Both the position numbers and the translations under genes were made by a program. The notes beneath the pieces were generated by a model, which worked only from the letters and a program-made list of their open reading frames with translations, ran no database searches and was not told the origin of the DNA. Shown one piece after another: positions 11,104-20,365 of a DNA stretch of 32,528 nt (its first letter is position 1; every line of letters starts with the position of its first letter). Location: NCBI GenBank assembly GCA_001579985.1, contig LRSR01010060.1, forward strand, positions 1 through 32,528. Direction: 5' to 3'. The DNA comes from Hypsibius dujardini (lineage: Eukaryota > Tardigrada > Eutardigrada > Parachela > Hypsibiidae).

Positions 11104-11278
11104 TTGTCTGTTAATTGTTGTTTGTATGTAGTAATGGTCTGCGGTGGCGGTGTTTCATAGGAGATGTCTTCAAATAATATCCTCTTCTCTTTTTCAAACA
11201 AGAAACACGTTTATTCTCGTGTCATTTGTTTGTTCGTTTTCCACTACATCTTTTGCGAATAATGTCCCTGCTTCTCGG

Positions 11279-11284
11279 AATAAA
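11279..11284 (+). terminator. Poly(A) signal AATAAA for CHCHD1
   Basis: A canonical AATAAA hexamer occurs 176 bp after the CHCHD1 stop codon, with a T-rich stretch upstream and GT-rich sequence downstream. It is the first such signal after the gene. Confidence 0.45.
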
Positions 11285-11433
11285 CAGGAGGAATGAAAAC
11301 GCTGAAGCGAAAGGAAGTATGTTTCAAGTGCTTGTTTCGGTGCTTTTGGGCGTGGTTTGCTTTCCACCAAGTACACTACAAGCAGTGTACGTGTGTCACT
11401 TAAATGTTGCCTGTCATTGAATATTTTTTTCAG

Positions 11434-11505
11434 CTGTCTGTCTGTCTGTCTGTCTGTATGTCTATATTTGTCTGTTTGTATGTGTTTGCTGTCCTCTGTC
11501 TGTCC
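11434..11505. repeat. Degenerate (CTGT)n tract
   Basis: Five near-perfect CTGT units are followed by TATG/TTTG variants between CHCHD1 and the hydrolase pseudogene. Confidence 0.8.
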
Positions 11506-11643
11506 GTATGATCAGGGATCTGCCTGCGCGTCTGCGAAGCTGTTTGCCTATTTGTTGATGTGTCAGTCCAGATAGCTTACTCGAACATTACCTGGATAGT
11601 TCTAAATTTAATATAACGTCCATGTAAAAGATCGGAGCATTTC

Positions 11644-12839
11644 GAAGCGATTTCTGCCTCCCACGGTTGGCCCCTAACTGCCGACGCGTAAGAGGCCCAA
11701 ATGTTCTTTTTTGGACAGCTCGGGTTTCGTTTGATCGCCCACGACCGTCACGGGCACGGTCCTTCCGGCCAATCCTGAACCGGCAACGACATGAACACCT
11801 ATACTGATGATCTTTTCGGCCTTTTTGAGGCACTGGACTTGAAAAATGTCATCGTGGTGGGCCACTCAACCGGCGGTGGAGAATTGGGGCGTCTCATCGG
11901 TCGGCATGGATGTGGAAGAATCTCTCACGTCGTTCTCATTGGATCCATGACGCCTTTGATATTGAAGACATCCAATAATCCCGGTGGGCTTCCCATTTCC
12001 GTTTTCGATGCTTTGCGAGCGGGAGTGGTGAAAGATCGCTCGCAGTCGTACAAACACTTGGCTGCTCCGTTTTATGGCACCAATCGTGCAGGTGAAGAAT
12101 CACTTTTATTGCTGCTTCTGCTTTCCTACTTACAAATTTAATTTATTGTTCGAGTATTTTTATTTTTATTTTGGATTTTCAGAATGTATTTCATATGATA
12201 TTTTAATTTAGTAATAATAAGCCAATTAAACCATTTATGGTATTAAGCTAGTTAATCATAAATTTATCACATACATGAGGAAGAATTTATATATGCTTAG
12301 CCTTCGTGTGTATATAGCATCAATTGGTAAATTCCTACCACAAACGATACCGCTATCTTCACAAAAAAAACATTTTTATTAACAGCCTCTTTTTATATAT
12401 AATTCCATTATATGAAAATGTAAAATAATGAAATATTAAAACACTTTATACTAAAACAATTTTGCTATTTATGTTTTATTCTTTTTTCTTGACAGGTGCG
12501 AATGTCTCCCAGGGTGTGAATGACAACTTTTGGCTGTAAGGCGTGCAAGGCTCAATCAAGGGACAGTTTGGTTGCATCAAAGCCTTTTCCGAGACGGACT
12601 TTACGGAGGACCTGAAGAAGATCGACAGGCCGACGCTGATCCTGCGTGGGGAGGACAATCAGAATGTCTCCTACCGCGATTCGGCGTTGCTTTCAGCCAA
12701 GCCGGTCAAGTATTCCACTCTCATAATCTACCCCGGATATCCTTACGGGATGATGCAGATTCACGCGGATGAGATCAACAGAGACAGTCAGGTATTTATC
12801 CGGAGTCAATACCTTTTAATTGACTCTCTCCGTCTCTGA
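11644..12839 (+). pseudogene. Non-heme chloroperoxidase/arylesterase-like alpha/beta hydrolase, broken
   Basis: The translation from about 11659 follows bacterial non-heme chloroperoxidases and arylesterases: SHGWPLTADA, GFRLIAHDRHGHG, TGNDMNTYTDDL, the nucleophile elbow VVGHSTGGGE (Ser codon 11866), NPGGLPISVFDALRAGV, APFYGTNRAG, then after a 404-bp intron (12092..12495, phase 1, GTGAAG/GACAG) NVSQGVNDNFWL, AFSETDFTEDLKKID and PTLIL. It is dead. In-frame stops occur at 11689 (TAA) and 11776 (TGA), both where the family has Trp, and at 12537 (TAA), where it has Gln. The first 30 or so residues (strand b1-b2 region) are missing. The catalytic His of the PHGM motif is Tyr (12744-12746), and the acid position reads Asn (12657-12659). 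The frame ends at 12839 with a family-like FIRS tail. In bacteria these serine hydrolases cleave esters and have promiscuous perhydrolase activity. The intron shows the gene once lived in a eukaryotic genome; bacterial or fungal transfer is inferred. Confidence 0.85.
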
Positions 12840-13540
12840 TCATCTTTGAAGCTTTTTTCTACCTGCTGACTGGCTTCCCATTCACATATCAATGGGCTAT
12901 GACAATAGCGTATCTACCGCACAGTAGGGAACGGGGATGCGATTAAACAATAACAACGTTTGATTTGGTTTTCATTTTGATTTTCTTTTTATTTGATTTG
13001 CGTTGATTTGATAATCTGATTTGGCGAACTTGCAAAAAGTTTATCTGAAAAACATGTTATTTCGCAAAACTCTTGACTTAATGCTATTGTATGTACCCTG
13101 GCAAATGTTTGTTATGAGAACAATTCACTCACGTAACTGCCAGATTTTGATATAACTCATTAAATATTTTTAAGATTAAACTCCGTAAACTGGTAACTCT
13201 TACACAAAAATCAATAAATCAAATTAGAAAGTCCGAATGCAAAATGGAATCAAACGGACTCCTCTTTCATTTGATTTCTTTGATTGTTTAATGTTTGTTT
13301 GTTTGATCGCATCACTGTCGTACCGTATGGCTTGGAAAACAAAAACAGTTTAATGGCGCACACAAAGATCCTTATCCTACTTTCCACCCTTCGCATGAAG
13401 GGTGAAAAATAGGAAAAATACCATGCGAGAAGTATACCGTATAGCAGTGCTTTGCTTACAACTGCGAAAGCCATACTGTACGTGTTTACGCAAAAGTGCG
13501 ACCTTATCCGAAAGATGACCACTACCGATAATTCAAACTC
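12840..13540. other. AT-rich spacer, nothing recognised
   Basis: No exon, RNA gene or repeat structure could be supported between the hydrolase pseudogene and the cysteine-rich gene. The minus-strand open frame at 13250-13522 has no recognisable features. Confidence 0.3.
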
Positions 13541-13550
13541 TATATATATA
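13541..13550 (+). promoter_or_regulatory. TATA-like box of cysteine-rich gene
   Basis: TATATATATA lies 144 bp before the ATG of the secreted cysteine-rich protein. It would place transcription initiation near 13570 and a 5' UTR of about 120 nt. The call is positional inference. Confidence 0.35.
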
Positions 13551-13693
13551 ATATTATTAGTTGAGCCGGAAACCTCGTCAATTTCTCCACATTAACTGAA
13601 TTACTCGGTTGAGTCCTTTCCTTCTTGATCTATTCTGTTGTTTCGTTGATTATTCTTATTCTCAATAAAGCGACTACATTTCGACCTAGTAAA

Positions 13694-14005
13694 ATGAAAG
13701 CTTTCCTCGTTGGTTTTTGTCTGGTAGTGACCGTATCAGTTATATGCCTCAGTAGTGGAGTCTGGGGAGCCGTGAATCCGTTGGCCGCCGGATGTCCGAG
13801 GGAGATCCGCGAATGTAACCGCAACGTCGGCCCCGGACCAACCTGCCAGATCGACTGCGGCACTTTGGCGGTGGAGCAGTGCTTCGATCCCCTCACCAAC
13901 GGATGCGTAGCCTGCCACGCCAAGCAGGAGCTGGACGATCAGTGTAACCGCAGCTTCCCGCCCTGTTGCCAGCTCCAATGTCTGGCCCATCTCATTATGT
14001 CCTGA
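13694..14005 (+). CDS. Small secreted cysteine-rich protein (103 aa)
   Basis: A single-exon frame encodes 103 residues and ends in TGA. Residues 1-25 form a typical signal peptide: Lys2, a hydrophobic core FLVGFCLVVTVSVICL and a small-residue cleavage site near VWG/AV. The mature part of about 78 residues has 11 cysteines at 34, 41, 51, 55, 63, 71, 74, 84, 91, 92 and 96. The spacing is C-X6-C-X9-C-X3-C-X7-C-X7-C-X2-C-X9-C-X6-CC-X3-C. I do not recognise the framework. The odd number leaves one cysteine unpaired or available for dimerisation. I chose the ATG at 13694 over frame upstream of it because it begins the signal peptide and has AAA before it. It could be a structural, defensive or matrix peptide; function is unknown. 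The Tc1-like remnant starts 48 bp after the stop. Confidence 0.6.
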   Translation: MKAFLVGFCLVVTVSVICLSSGVWGAVNPLAAGCPREIRECNRNVGPGPTCQIDCGTLAVEQCFDPLTNGCVACHAKQELDDQCNRSFPPCCQLQCLAHLIMS

Positions 14006-14052
14006 AACAAATGTCAACGGACGCGACGTTTATGGCCCTTTTTCTTTTCATA

Positions 14053-14759
14053 CACGCGTGGTCACAAGAGAACGCTAACCAAGTTAAAAGTTTTAGTTTG
14101 AGCCAGTTTTAGTCACAACATGCCACTGCTTTTCTCATCGCTTAATTTCTTAATTAAGTGTCCGCCAAAAAAAAACCAAAACGAAAGTCAACGAAGGGAC
14201 TTTTAATAAAAAGAACGTAGTATATAAATTTAGTTTCACCTGGAAGCTAATGACCGAAAGTTTTCAGATGTAGATTTTCTTGTATAATTTAGGAGTGACA
14301 ATCTCGTTCCAGCGTTCCCAAACGTGCCTTTCAATATCATCAACGCGCGCAATGTTGCGATGCTCCAAACGGTTCTTGCTCGAGATATTTTTGATTAATC
14401 AGCACTGACAAGACGGGGCCTTTGGCAGGCCAGGCAGGCGGAAATATCCCTTCGTGGTCAGAATGATCCTGCATCATTTTGGAAACATGAATGCTCGCAT
14501 TGTCCTACTGAAGTAATTTTTCCGGTTGTTAGCTTCCAGGTGAAACTAAATTTGATTACTGCGGTTTTTTTATTAAAAGTCCCTTTGTTGACTGTCGTTT
14601 TCGTTTGTTGGCGGAAACTTAATTAAGAAATTAAGCAATGAGAAAAGCAGTGACACGCTGTGGATAAAATTGGCTCAAACTTTGACCACCCTCATTTGCT
14701 GGCACCCAGTAAATGAGGTTCCTTTTAGCTTGGTTAGCGCTATCTTATGGCTACGTGTG
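14053..14759. mobile_element. Deleted Tc1/mariner element with long inverted repeats
   Basis: The two ends are inverted copies: 14053-14252 against 14526-14759. The shared arm includes AACGCTAACCAAG, TCACTGCTTTTCTCAT, CTTAATTTCTTAATTAAG, GGGACTTTTAATAAAA and AAATTTAGTTTCACCTGGAAGCTAA, the right arm having an extra segment of about 40 bp near 14690-14720. TA lies outside both ends (14051-14052 and 14760-14761), as in Tc1/mariner target duplications. The central 270 bp is a decayed transposase C-terminus on the minus strand. The whole unit is 707 bp and cannot be autonomous. Exact ends are inferred from the arm match and TA. Confidence 0.7.
14260..14515 (-). pseudogene. Tc1/mariner transposase C-terminal remnant
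   Basis: Read on the minus strand with frameshifts, the core of the element gives QDNASIHVSKMMQ, then WPAKGP, and finally VWERWNEIVTPKLYKKI. These match the QDNAPxH block with the second catalytic Asp, the WPAxSPDLNPIE block and the WNxI/LYxxL tail of Tc1-family DDE transposases. The third catalytic block is degraded and the frame changes at least once. Everything upstream of the QDN block is missing. Confidence 0.65.
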
Positions 14760-14761
14760 TA

Positions 14762-15216
14762 CACCACTCGACCTCTTTGGAAGTTGTTCGTTTTGATGCG
14801 TAAATATACTCAGTATACAGTAGACTTTGTGCGTGGAGTCTAGCCAAAGTCTACCCACTTTGAAGTATAAATAGTTAATTCAGTGTAACATTAAGATTAC
14901 ACATTTGAGGTACTACGTATTACTCTACACATGCTGGGTATAGTCCTATCAATAACAAATTTATTTCTGTCTTAGTAATTAGTTTCACTTGCATAATATG
15001 AGAATAAAATAAAGGTCAGTTCTGCGAGCACGTTTGCCCTGTGACTACATACACATATGACCGTTCTCCGGGCCCCATGTGGTCTTCCTTTCTCACCTCG
15101 GTATAATATTTCGCGAAATAAAAGTATTTTGTTCGCTCGTAATGACTATTCCACTTACCACACCCAGGAGATAGTATTCGTATCAAGAATTTCCGAATTA
15201 CTGTAATCTGAGGTGA
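14762..15216. other. Spacer before orphan GPCR exon
   Basis: I searched this stretch for TM1-TM5 exons matching the downstream GPCR fragment and found none, nor a convincing acceptor site. Confidence 0.3.
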
Positions 15217-15447
15217 GTGGTGTGTGTGCCATTTATAATCGTCTACTACCTGATCAGGGTCATACCCGGGAAGGTCCTCATGTGGCTGTATCCTCTCGTG
15301 GGCTTTTTAACCTTCATAATGCACTTCACCTCACCCTTGGTGTACCTGCTCTTTTGGCCGACTTACCGGGGTATCGTGTTGGGCCTCTTTCAGCGTTTGA
15401 GATGCCGGTGCTTGGCATATGGAGCCGAACGGGACGATTCACGATAG
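15217..15447 (+). pseudogene. Orphan GPCR TM6-TM7 fragment
   Basis: An open frame of 76 codons ending in TAG encodes a TM6-like helix (CVPFIIVYYLI), a loop, and a TM7-like helix with FIMHFTSPLVYLLFWPTYR, then a short basic tail. This aligns with the last part of the two intact GPCRs downstream (HYTTPLIYALLWPDYRK and HFTSPVVYLLLWPDYRK). The frame is closed by TGA at 15214 just upstream and no good splice acceptor precedes it, so TM1-TM5 are missing. It is either a truncated gene copy or a last exon whose earlier exons I cannot see. It lies 455 bp right of the Tc1-like remnant. Confidence 0.65.
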
Positions 15448-17102
15448 CAGAACATTGAAAGGGACCTGTTGAAACACATTTACTCGATGTAGTTGGACAA
15501 CAAAATGGGGCAACATAGCATCATTCTATTCGTCTGACAAAAAGGCGGGACATTCAAATGATTATGTTCTCTCGTATCTCCGGGCCTGTCCCCTCCTTCA
15601 AACCACCAAGACGGTTGTCACCTTGGAACAATTTTAAGGTCACAATCTTTTTTTCGAAAGCGTAGTTATGTACACTGTATAATCGTTTGTGAAATTCGGC
15701 CCATATGGTTTGTACTACAATGCCTGATTCAGGGATTATTTTAAGACGATTTTTATTGTAACATAAATCCGGTCAGAATGTTTTCAAACTCGTGCTGCGC
15801 GCGCTTGCCCTCGTTGAAACTTCTGTTGACCGAATCAAGCCATTTGCCTCGGTTAGTGCAGCAGTGATATGCATTACCGAGTGCAATAACTTGAATCGGG
15901 TTTACAATGAATTTGAAAGACTGGGTGTATACAAGACTGCAGCGGCTTCAGTAGTGCAGTGTATGTACCCTTTTTCCAAATAATTTTCAGGCCTTCTTTC
16001 ACGTTAAAACTATTAGTTGAAGAACCTGAAAACTGTAATAGGAATTCCAAAAAATGTGTAACATTAAGGCCATTTAATCTCACACAAATCGTTTTAATCT
16101 CACACGTTTTGCGTAATGTCACACACTAAAATAATCCCTGGCTTGATTTGTTGTAGGCCCATAACTAGGAAAACGTGTGAAGTGTGTGAAGAGATGCGGT
16201 GCGCCAAAACAGCAGAGTGTATTCGCGAATCTCATCTCACGTTTCATCCAGACGGCCAGTCACTCTATTAAGGCGCCGCATTTGTGAGCAGTTAATGTTG
16301 AAAAGTTTTAGCGAAATCGTAATCCAGGCCAAGCAAGGGAGCAGTTGTCCTAATGCTCAGTCGACAAATCTCGGGCTTGGCCATAATAATTTCCGCTTGC
16401 TAACGAACTGTACACATGTGGCCAAAGGCTTGAACTTATCAGTTAAGGCCCACCGAGCAAACTGGGACAGCAGGAGTTAGGTCATGTGCAGATATTTACT
16501 CGTACTTCTAACCATGGATGATTTGGAAGCGGAAATTCAGAATCGCACCATACTATTTTTTTAATTAGTTCCAAATGAGTTATGATGACAAAAATGTGTT
16601 TCGCCGCCATGGTCATTAGGACTTTTGTTTGATGCAATTTCAACGACTCACCCTAACCTGCTTCTGTCCGTACTTGACTAAGGCCTGGCCGTAGACAGAC
16701 GCCGTGCCAGGGCCGCTTGACTGCCCTGGACGAGTTGGTTCGCCGCGGCCACCAACTGACTGTTCATCCCGACAGCACCACACCGCAGGAACCAGAGAAG
16801 ATCTCGTAGAAGGTCCCTTTTCCGCTGTGCAACCTTCGGTTCTATAGTGGACAACCCTCTTTTGAGGCCTGCATGGTCGGGAGGTCAGCGTTGCTTTGGG
16901 CAATCTCCGCTTTGGTCATTTCCGGCCGGCAGACACCTCACTGGACAAAGTCCCACGGCGCGTCAGACGAAAAACGAAAACATTTCAGATCGCTGTAGCA
17001 TTCGAGGGTCTGGGAGTAACCGAGGTCCTTGTCCTGACAAGCAGTACCCTGTAAGAGCGAAAATAAAGAAAGTAAAGACGTCTGGCTGATACGATTCTTC
17101 TC
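15448..17102. other. Intergenic, no supported gene
   Basis: Several open frames of 60-95 codons occur (for example minus strand 16640-16903) but none has a recognisable domain, signal peptide or splice support. No RNA gene was seen. Confidence 0.3.
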
Positions 17103-17251
17103 GTATTGTATTACCGCGATTTAACCGGTCAGTTTTTACACCCGGGCAGCGTATTCGACTTGTGTGTGAGTGTTTGGGCTCACTCAACACACAAGTGCGT
17201 GTGACGGAGGCGTGGCTAAACTGACCGGTTTAATCGCGGCAGTACAGTACT
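17103..17251. mobile_element. Foldback (MITE-like) element
   Basis: About 33-bp outer arms (17103-17134 and 17218-17251) are inverted copies sharing CGCGATT(T/A)AACCGGTCAGTTT. An inner pair, near 17158-17171 and 17181-17195, forms a second stem (CTTGTGTG and CACACAAG). Outer ends read GTATTGTA and, in complement, GTACTGTA. There is no coding capacity. TA-containing ends suggest mariner-type origin, but I cannot fix the target duplication. Confidence 0.6.
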
Positions 17252-17259
17252 GGTTTTTC

Positions 17260-17330
17260 TAATTGGCTGCGCGTTAAAAAAGATGCGCTCTGTCTCATGA
17301 AATGTTCGCGGTTCAATTCCCACAGGAATA
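17260..17330 (+). repeat. tRNA-like (SINE-type) sequence
   Basis: GGTTCAATTCC at about 17310-17320 is one base from the RNA polymerase III B box, and the stretch TGGCTGCGCGT at 17264-17274 is an A-box-like match about 45 nt upstream. The segment GATGCGCTCTGTCTCATGAA resembles a tRNA anticodon arm. The cloverleaf stems are too degraded for a working tRNA, so I read this as the head of a tRNA-derived SINE abutting the foldback element. Confidence 0.4.
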
Positions 17331-18025
17331 ATTTTTCCATTTTTTTTCTCAACCCCATTTTGAAAGTAAATGTTAACATATAGAAAATCTAACAAATTTG
17401 CCCACGTGGGGGTGGGGGGAGTGGGCAAGGGCCCGGCCGTCAATCCACTGCTCGTCGATCTAGACGGCCGAGGGTATGGTATTGACATTTTTAGTGTAAG
17501 TTGAATCATTCAAGTCGAAGATTGGTTGGGCCCAGGAGAACAATTTCGCCTGTAGCGTGCCTCACCCCTTCACAATTCCATGAGGCGTACACTGCTTCAG
17601 GGTCGCCGTTGCATATAAGGTCTGTCCGATCGATCGCCCGTCAGTGCCTGGAAGAGGTGCAGCCTCCACAAGCCATACGAAGCGAACACGCACCACATCC
17701 GATTTGAACGTAATGAACTCGTAGAAACACAAGTGACAAATGTGCGGAGATGGCCCAGGTGAGCAGTCACCTAAGATACTTTTTAATTAGCAGACAATTA
17801 CTTCGGCCAACAAAACCGAATCTACGAGAAGCCATATTTAAATGAAACCTATCGAACCGTACGATGCATCTGCAACGGATGCATTTGTTCGTAATGCGTG
17901 ACAGACGGCGGCCAATTCGTTTAAGGCTGTCTTTGGTGCATCAGTATATTAAGAGTCGCACTTGGTCTGAATTATGCTCTGTGATTTTTGTTTCCTGACA
18001 CATTTGTTCATTACAAGTGGCAATT
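17331..18025 (+). promoter_or_regulatory. Upstream region of first tandem GPCR
   Basis: No gene was recognised here. The last few hundred bases precede the GPCR start codon and presumably hold its promoter; no TATA box is clear. G/C-rich GGGGGTGGGGGG lies near 17408-17420. Confidence 0.3.
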
Positions 18026-20365
18026 ATGAATAAATCCGACTACATTCAGAATCTGACTGGCTTAGTTATGCCAGCAGGAAACGGTAGATGGCTCAACCAA
18101 ACCGTCGGCGGTGCAATGAGAGTGTGCAATATTACGGTCAAGGCTCGAATGGCCGCCGAAGTGCAGCCCCTCGCCTTCGGTACGGTCATCACCACCACGC
18201 AGCTCTTCAACCTCATCATCTTCGCATTGTGGCGCGGGAAAGAGCCCTACATCAACCTCCACGTCGGTCTGGCCTTGACGTCCCTTCTGGCGGGTTTGAC
18301 CCTCCTGGCTGCGGTGCCGATCCGTCTGTTGGTCGTCCCAACCGACGCCAATATGCTCCTCTACCGAGTTTTTGGTTTCTGCCTGGGTATGTACACCAAC
18401 TCGGCCGCCATGATCGCCAACTTTGCTATCAGCGTGGATCGATGGCTCTCCGTGGAGTTTGCGGTCACGTACCGTGCGACCGTTAGCAAGCGGAAGACTC
18501 TCTTCGTCGCCACGGTCGGAGTTTTGGGTGCGGCTTTTCTTTTGGCCACGACGGGAGACGCCCTCTTTTGGGAGCATATCGGCGTGGATCGCTGCAGCAG
18601 ACAGGTGTGTGACTGTTCTGCATTAACAAGGCAAAAGTAAATGTCATTTTAGATTTAACTTGCAAGTAATGTGGACCGGTAAAATTGAGCAAACTTTAAC
18701 TATATGGGGTTGAGGATAACTACAAGGTTCAGGACTGCTCTTGAGACAAACTTGGTTTGGTTTCTCATTTATTACTGATCCCATTGCCTCAAAAGTGTTT
18801 GTTACAACGCCTGTCCATGTGCGCATCTACAGCCAAAAAATGAAATTTAATCTACACCCCGAAAAATAGTAGAAAAATGGCAGTCCCCATCTCAATGATG
18901 GCCCAGGTCATATGACAATTTATGCAAATTTGAGGAGTCATCAAGATTGGAGCGATCATAAAAAACCATCAGTATGATCGAGTTGAATTTGTAGTCCAAG
19001 GTAGCCTAATATCAGGCTTTAACGATAGCTCTTTCTTTTCTTTATTGTGTACACTCTTCGCGCGTGGGCGTGAAAATTTGTCTCAGAAGCATTCCCGAAC
19101 CCGGTAGTTCGCTAAATTTCTAACAGAGAGAGAGAGAGAGAGAGAAACAAAAAAAGACATACAGACAAGCGGACGGACAGACAGACAGACAAACAGATAG
19201 AAGAAATTTGTTTCAGAAGCATTCCCGAACCGGTAAAGAGCAGGTACTATAGAAAAATGAATAATCTAGCCTCAACTTGGTCTTGACTAATCTTAAATAA
19301 CTTTAGTGTAACTTTCGATTCTAAGACTGAATGAAATGTGTTTGCCTGTAAACCTCAAGGCCGTAAAATTTTCGCCAGCCTTATTTACCTGGAGGAAATG
19401 TACTTCCTGTATCGTGTGTAAATTGCTAGCCAACTAACCGCCCAAAGTGCCATAATTGGTACAAATTAGCCGGTGAAAAATATATTTGTGAGAGAGAAGC
19501 TGACCCTGCTACAAGAATAGCTAAAGTGCTTTTGCGCCAAGAAAATGTTTCAGTGATCATTGTCGGTCATCCTTGATCACATTTATTTAGCTTGTAAAGA
19601 CAAAAGAAAAAACGTCAATATCTTTTTAGACAGTGTAATTTGTAATGAGATTTTTTAATATGCAGTCTTTAAAAGCTTCCCGGGAGACCAGGTGTCCCTG
19701 CATTATTTTATTGCCTTTATTAATTAGTTGTAAGCGAATTGATATTGACACGATACAAAGAAAGGACAATTTAAGGAATGAATCTTCATTCATGTCGACC
19801 AACTGGCTGATTAAGCAGAATGTATAACGCTTTACCATATTGGCAGGTGAGGTTTGTCGGCATCGGCTTCGCCTCGGAGTTCACCATGTTTTGGGTGTTC
19901 AACGGACAGTTCTGCCTGCCGTTGCTGTTCCTCACTCAGCTGCGCGTGCTCATGATTTCGGCGGCTTACCGCTTAAAACGGTTCCGTCACCGACGCCAGG
20001 CAGCCGCGATCAACCACAGCCTCGGCAGCGTCGGCAGTATCAAAAATGTCGCCAGGCCCCTTCAATCGGCTGCTGCGAGGGCTCTACTCGTGCGGATTGT
20101 GTGGAGTTCTCTGTGGGCAAGTATGACCGTCATCTGCATGACTCTCATTGCGAGACTTCCCTACATTATCCTGCTGTACCTGCCGCCGGGGATGAAGCAG
20201 CTGGTAAGCTATCAATCCTGGATGGCTGCCGGCAACATGACCTTCGTGATGCATTACACCACACCGCTAATCTACGCGCTGCTGTGGCCAGACTACCGCA
20301 AGACCGTCTTTCGCATGTGTATGCGCCTCAAGTCCGTCGTCACGCCCCACAGCAGCATGGCATGA
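18026..20365 (+). CDS. Rhodopsin-like GPCR, divergent subfamily, copy 1 (365 aa)
   Basis: Two exons, 18026..18604 and 19847..20365, join in phase 0 across a 1,242-bp intron (GTGTGT donor, TTGGCAG acceptor). The 365-residue protein has N-glycosylation sites at 9, 24 and 35 and seven hydrophobic segments near 44-69, 75-104, 110-136, 157-182, 200-231, 281-306 and 318-340. The intron falls in extracellular loop 2. Class A marks are bent: DRW (138-140) for DRY, IARLP for CWxP, TPLIY for NPxxY, and Ser for the TM2 Asp. The usual TM3 cysteine position (114) is Arg, although Cys190 is present in loop 2. I chose the ATG at 18026 by alignment with copy 2 and an A at -3. It is about 60% like copy 2 at 24184. 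The ligand is unknown; I infer a lineage-specific receptor, possibly chemosensory or peptide. Confidence 0.85.
18872..19035 (+). repeat. Dispersed repeat A, copy 1 (GPCR intron)
   Basis: About 150 bp of the GPCR copy 1 intron match 22536-22680 in inverse orientation. Shared words include TCGGAGCGATCATAAAAAACC-type sequence (one base varies), CATCAGTATGAT, GAGTTGAATTTGT and AGGTAGCCTAATATCAGG. Copy 1 has a roughly 15-bp insertion near 18900. No terminal repeats or coding sequence were seen. Confidence 0.75.
19074..19234 (+). repeat. Two copies of a 31-bp motif flanking GA/GACA microsatellite
   Basis: The motif AAATTTGTYTCAGAAGCATT followed by CCCGAACCCGGT occurs at 19074-19105 and again at 19204-19234 (one C shorter). 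Between them are (GA)n at 19125-19145 and a GACA tract at about 19157-19200. A third copy is at 23099-23130. Confidence 0.75.

Larger units (their letters stand above)
11104..11643 (+). other. CHCHD1 3' UTR and spacer with CTGT tract
   Basis: This stretch contains the CHCHD1 poly(A) signal at 11279 and a short CTGT cluster at about 11434-11505. No other gene is visible before the chloroperoxidase-like pseudogene. Confidence 0.5.

Noticed and set aside
16640-16903. 87-codon minus-strand frame
   Set aside because: Proline/arginine/glycine-rich product with no recognised domain, signal or splice context.
18062-18692. Long antisense and shifted frames over GPCR exon 1
   Set aside because: Shadows of the GC-rich receptor coding sequence; the receptor frame has seven helices and a paralogue.
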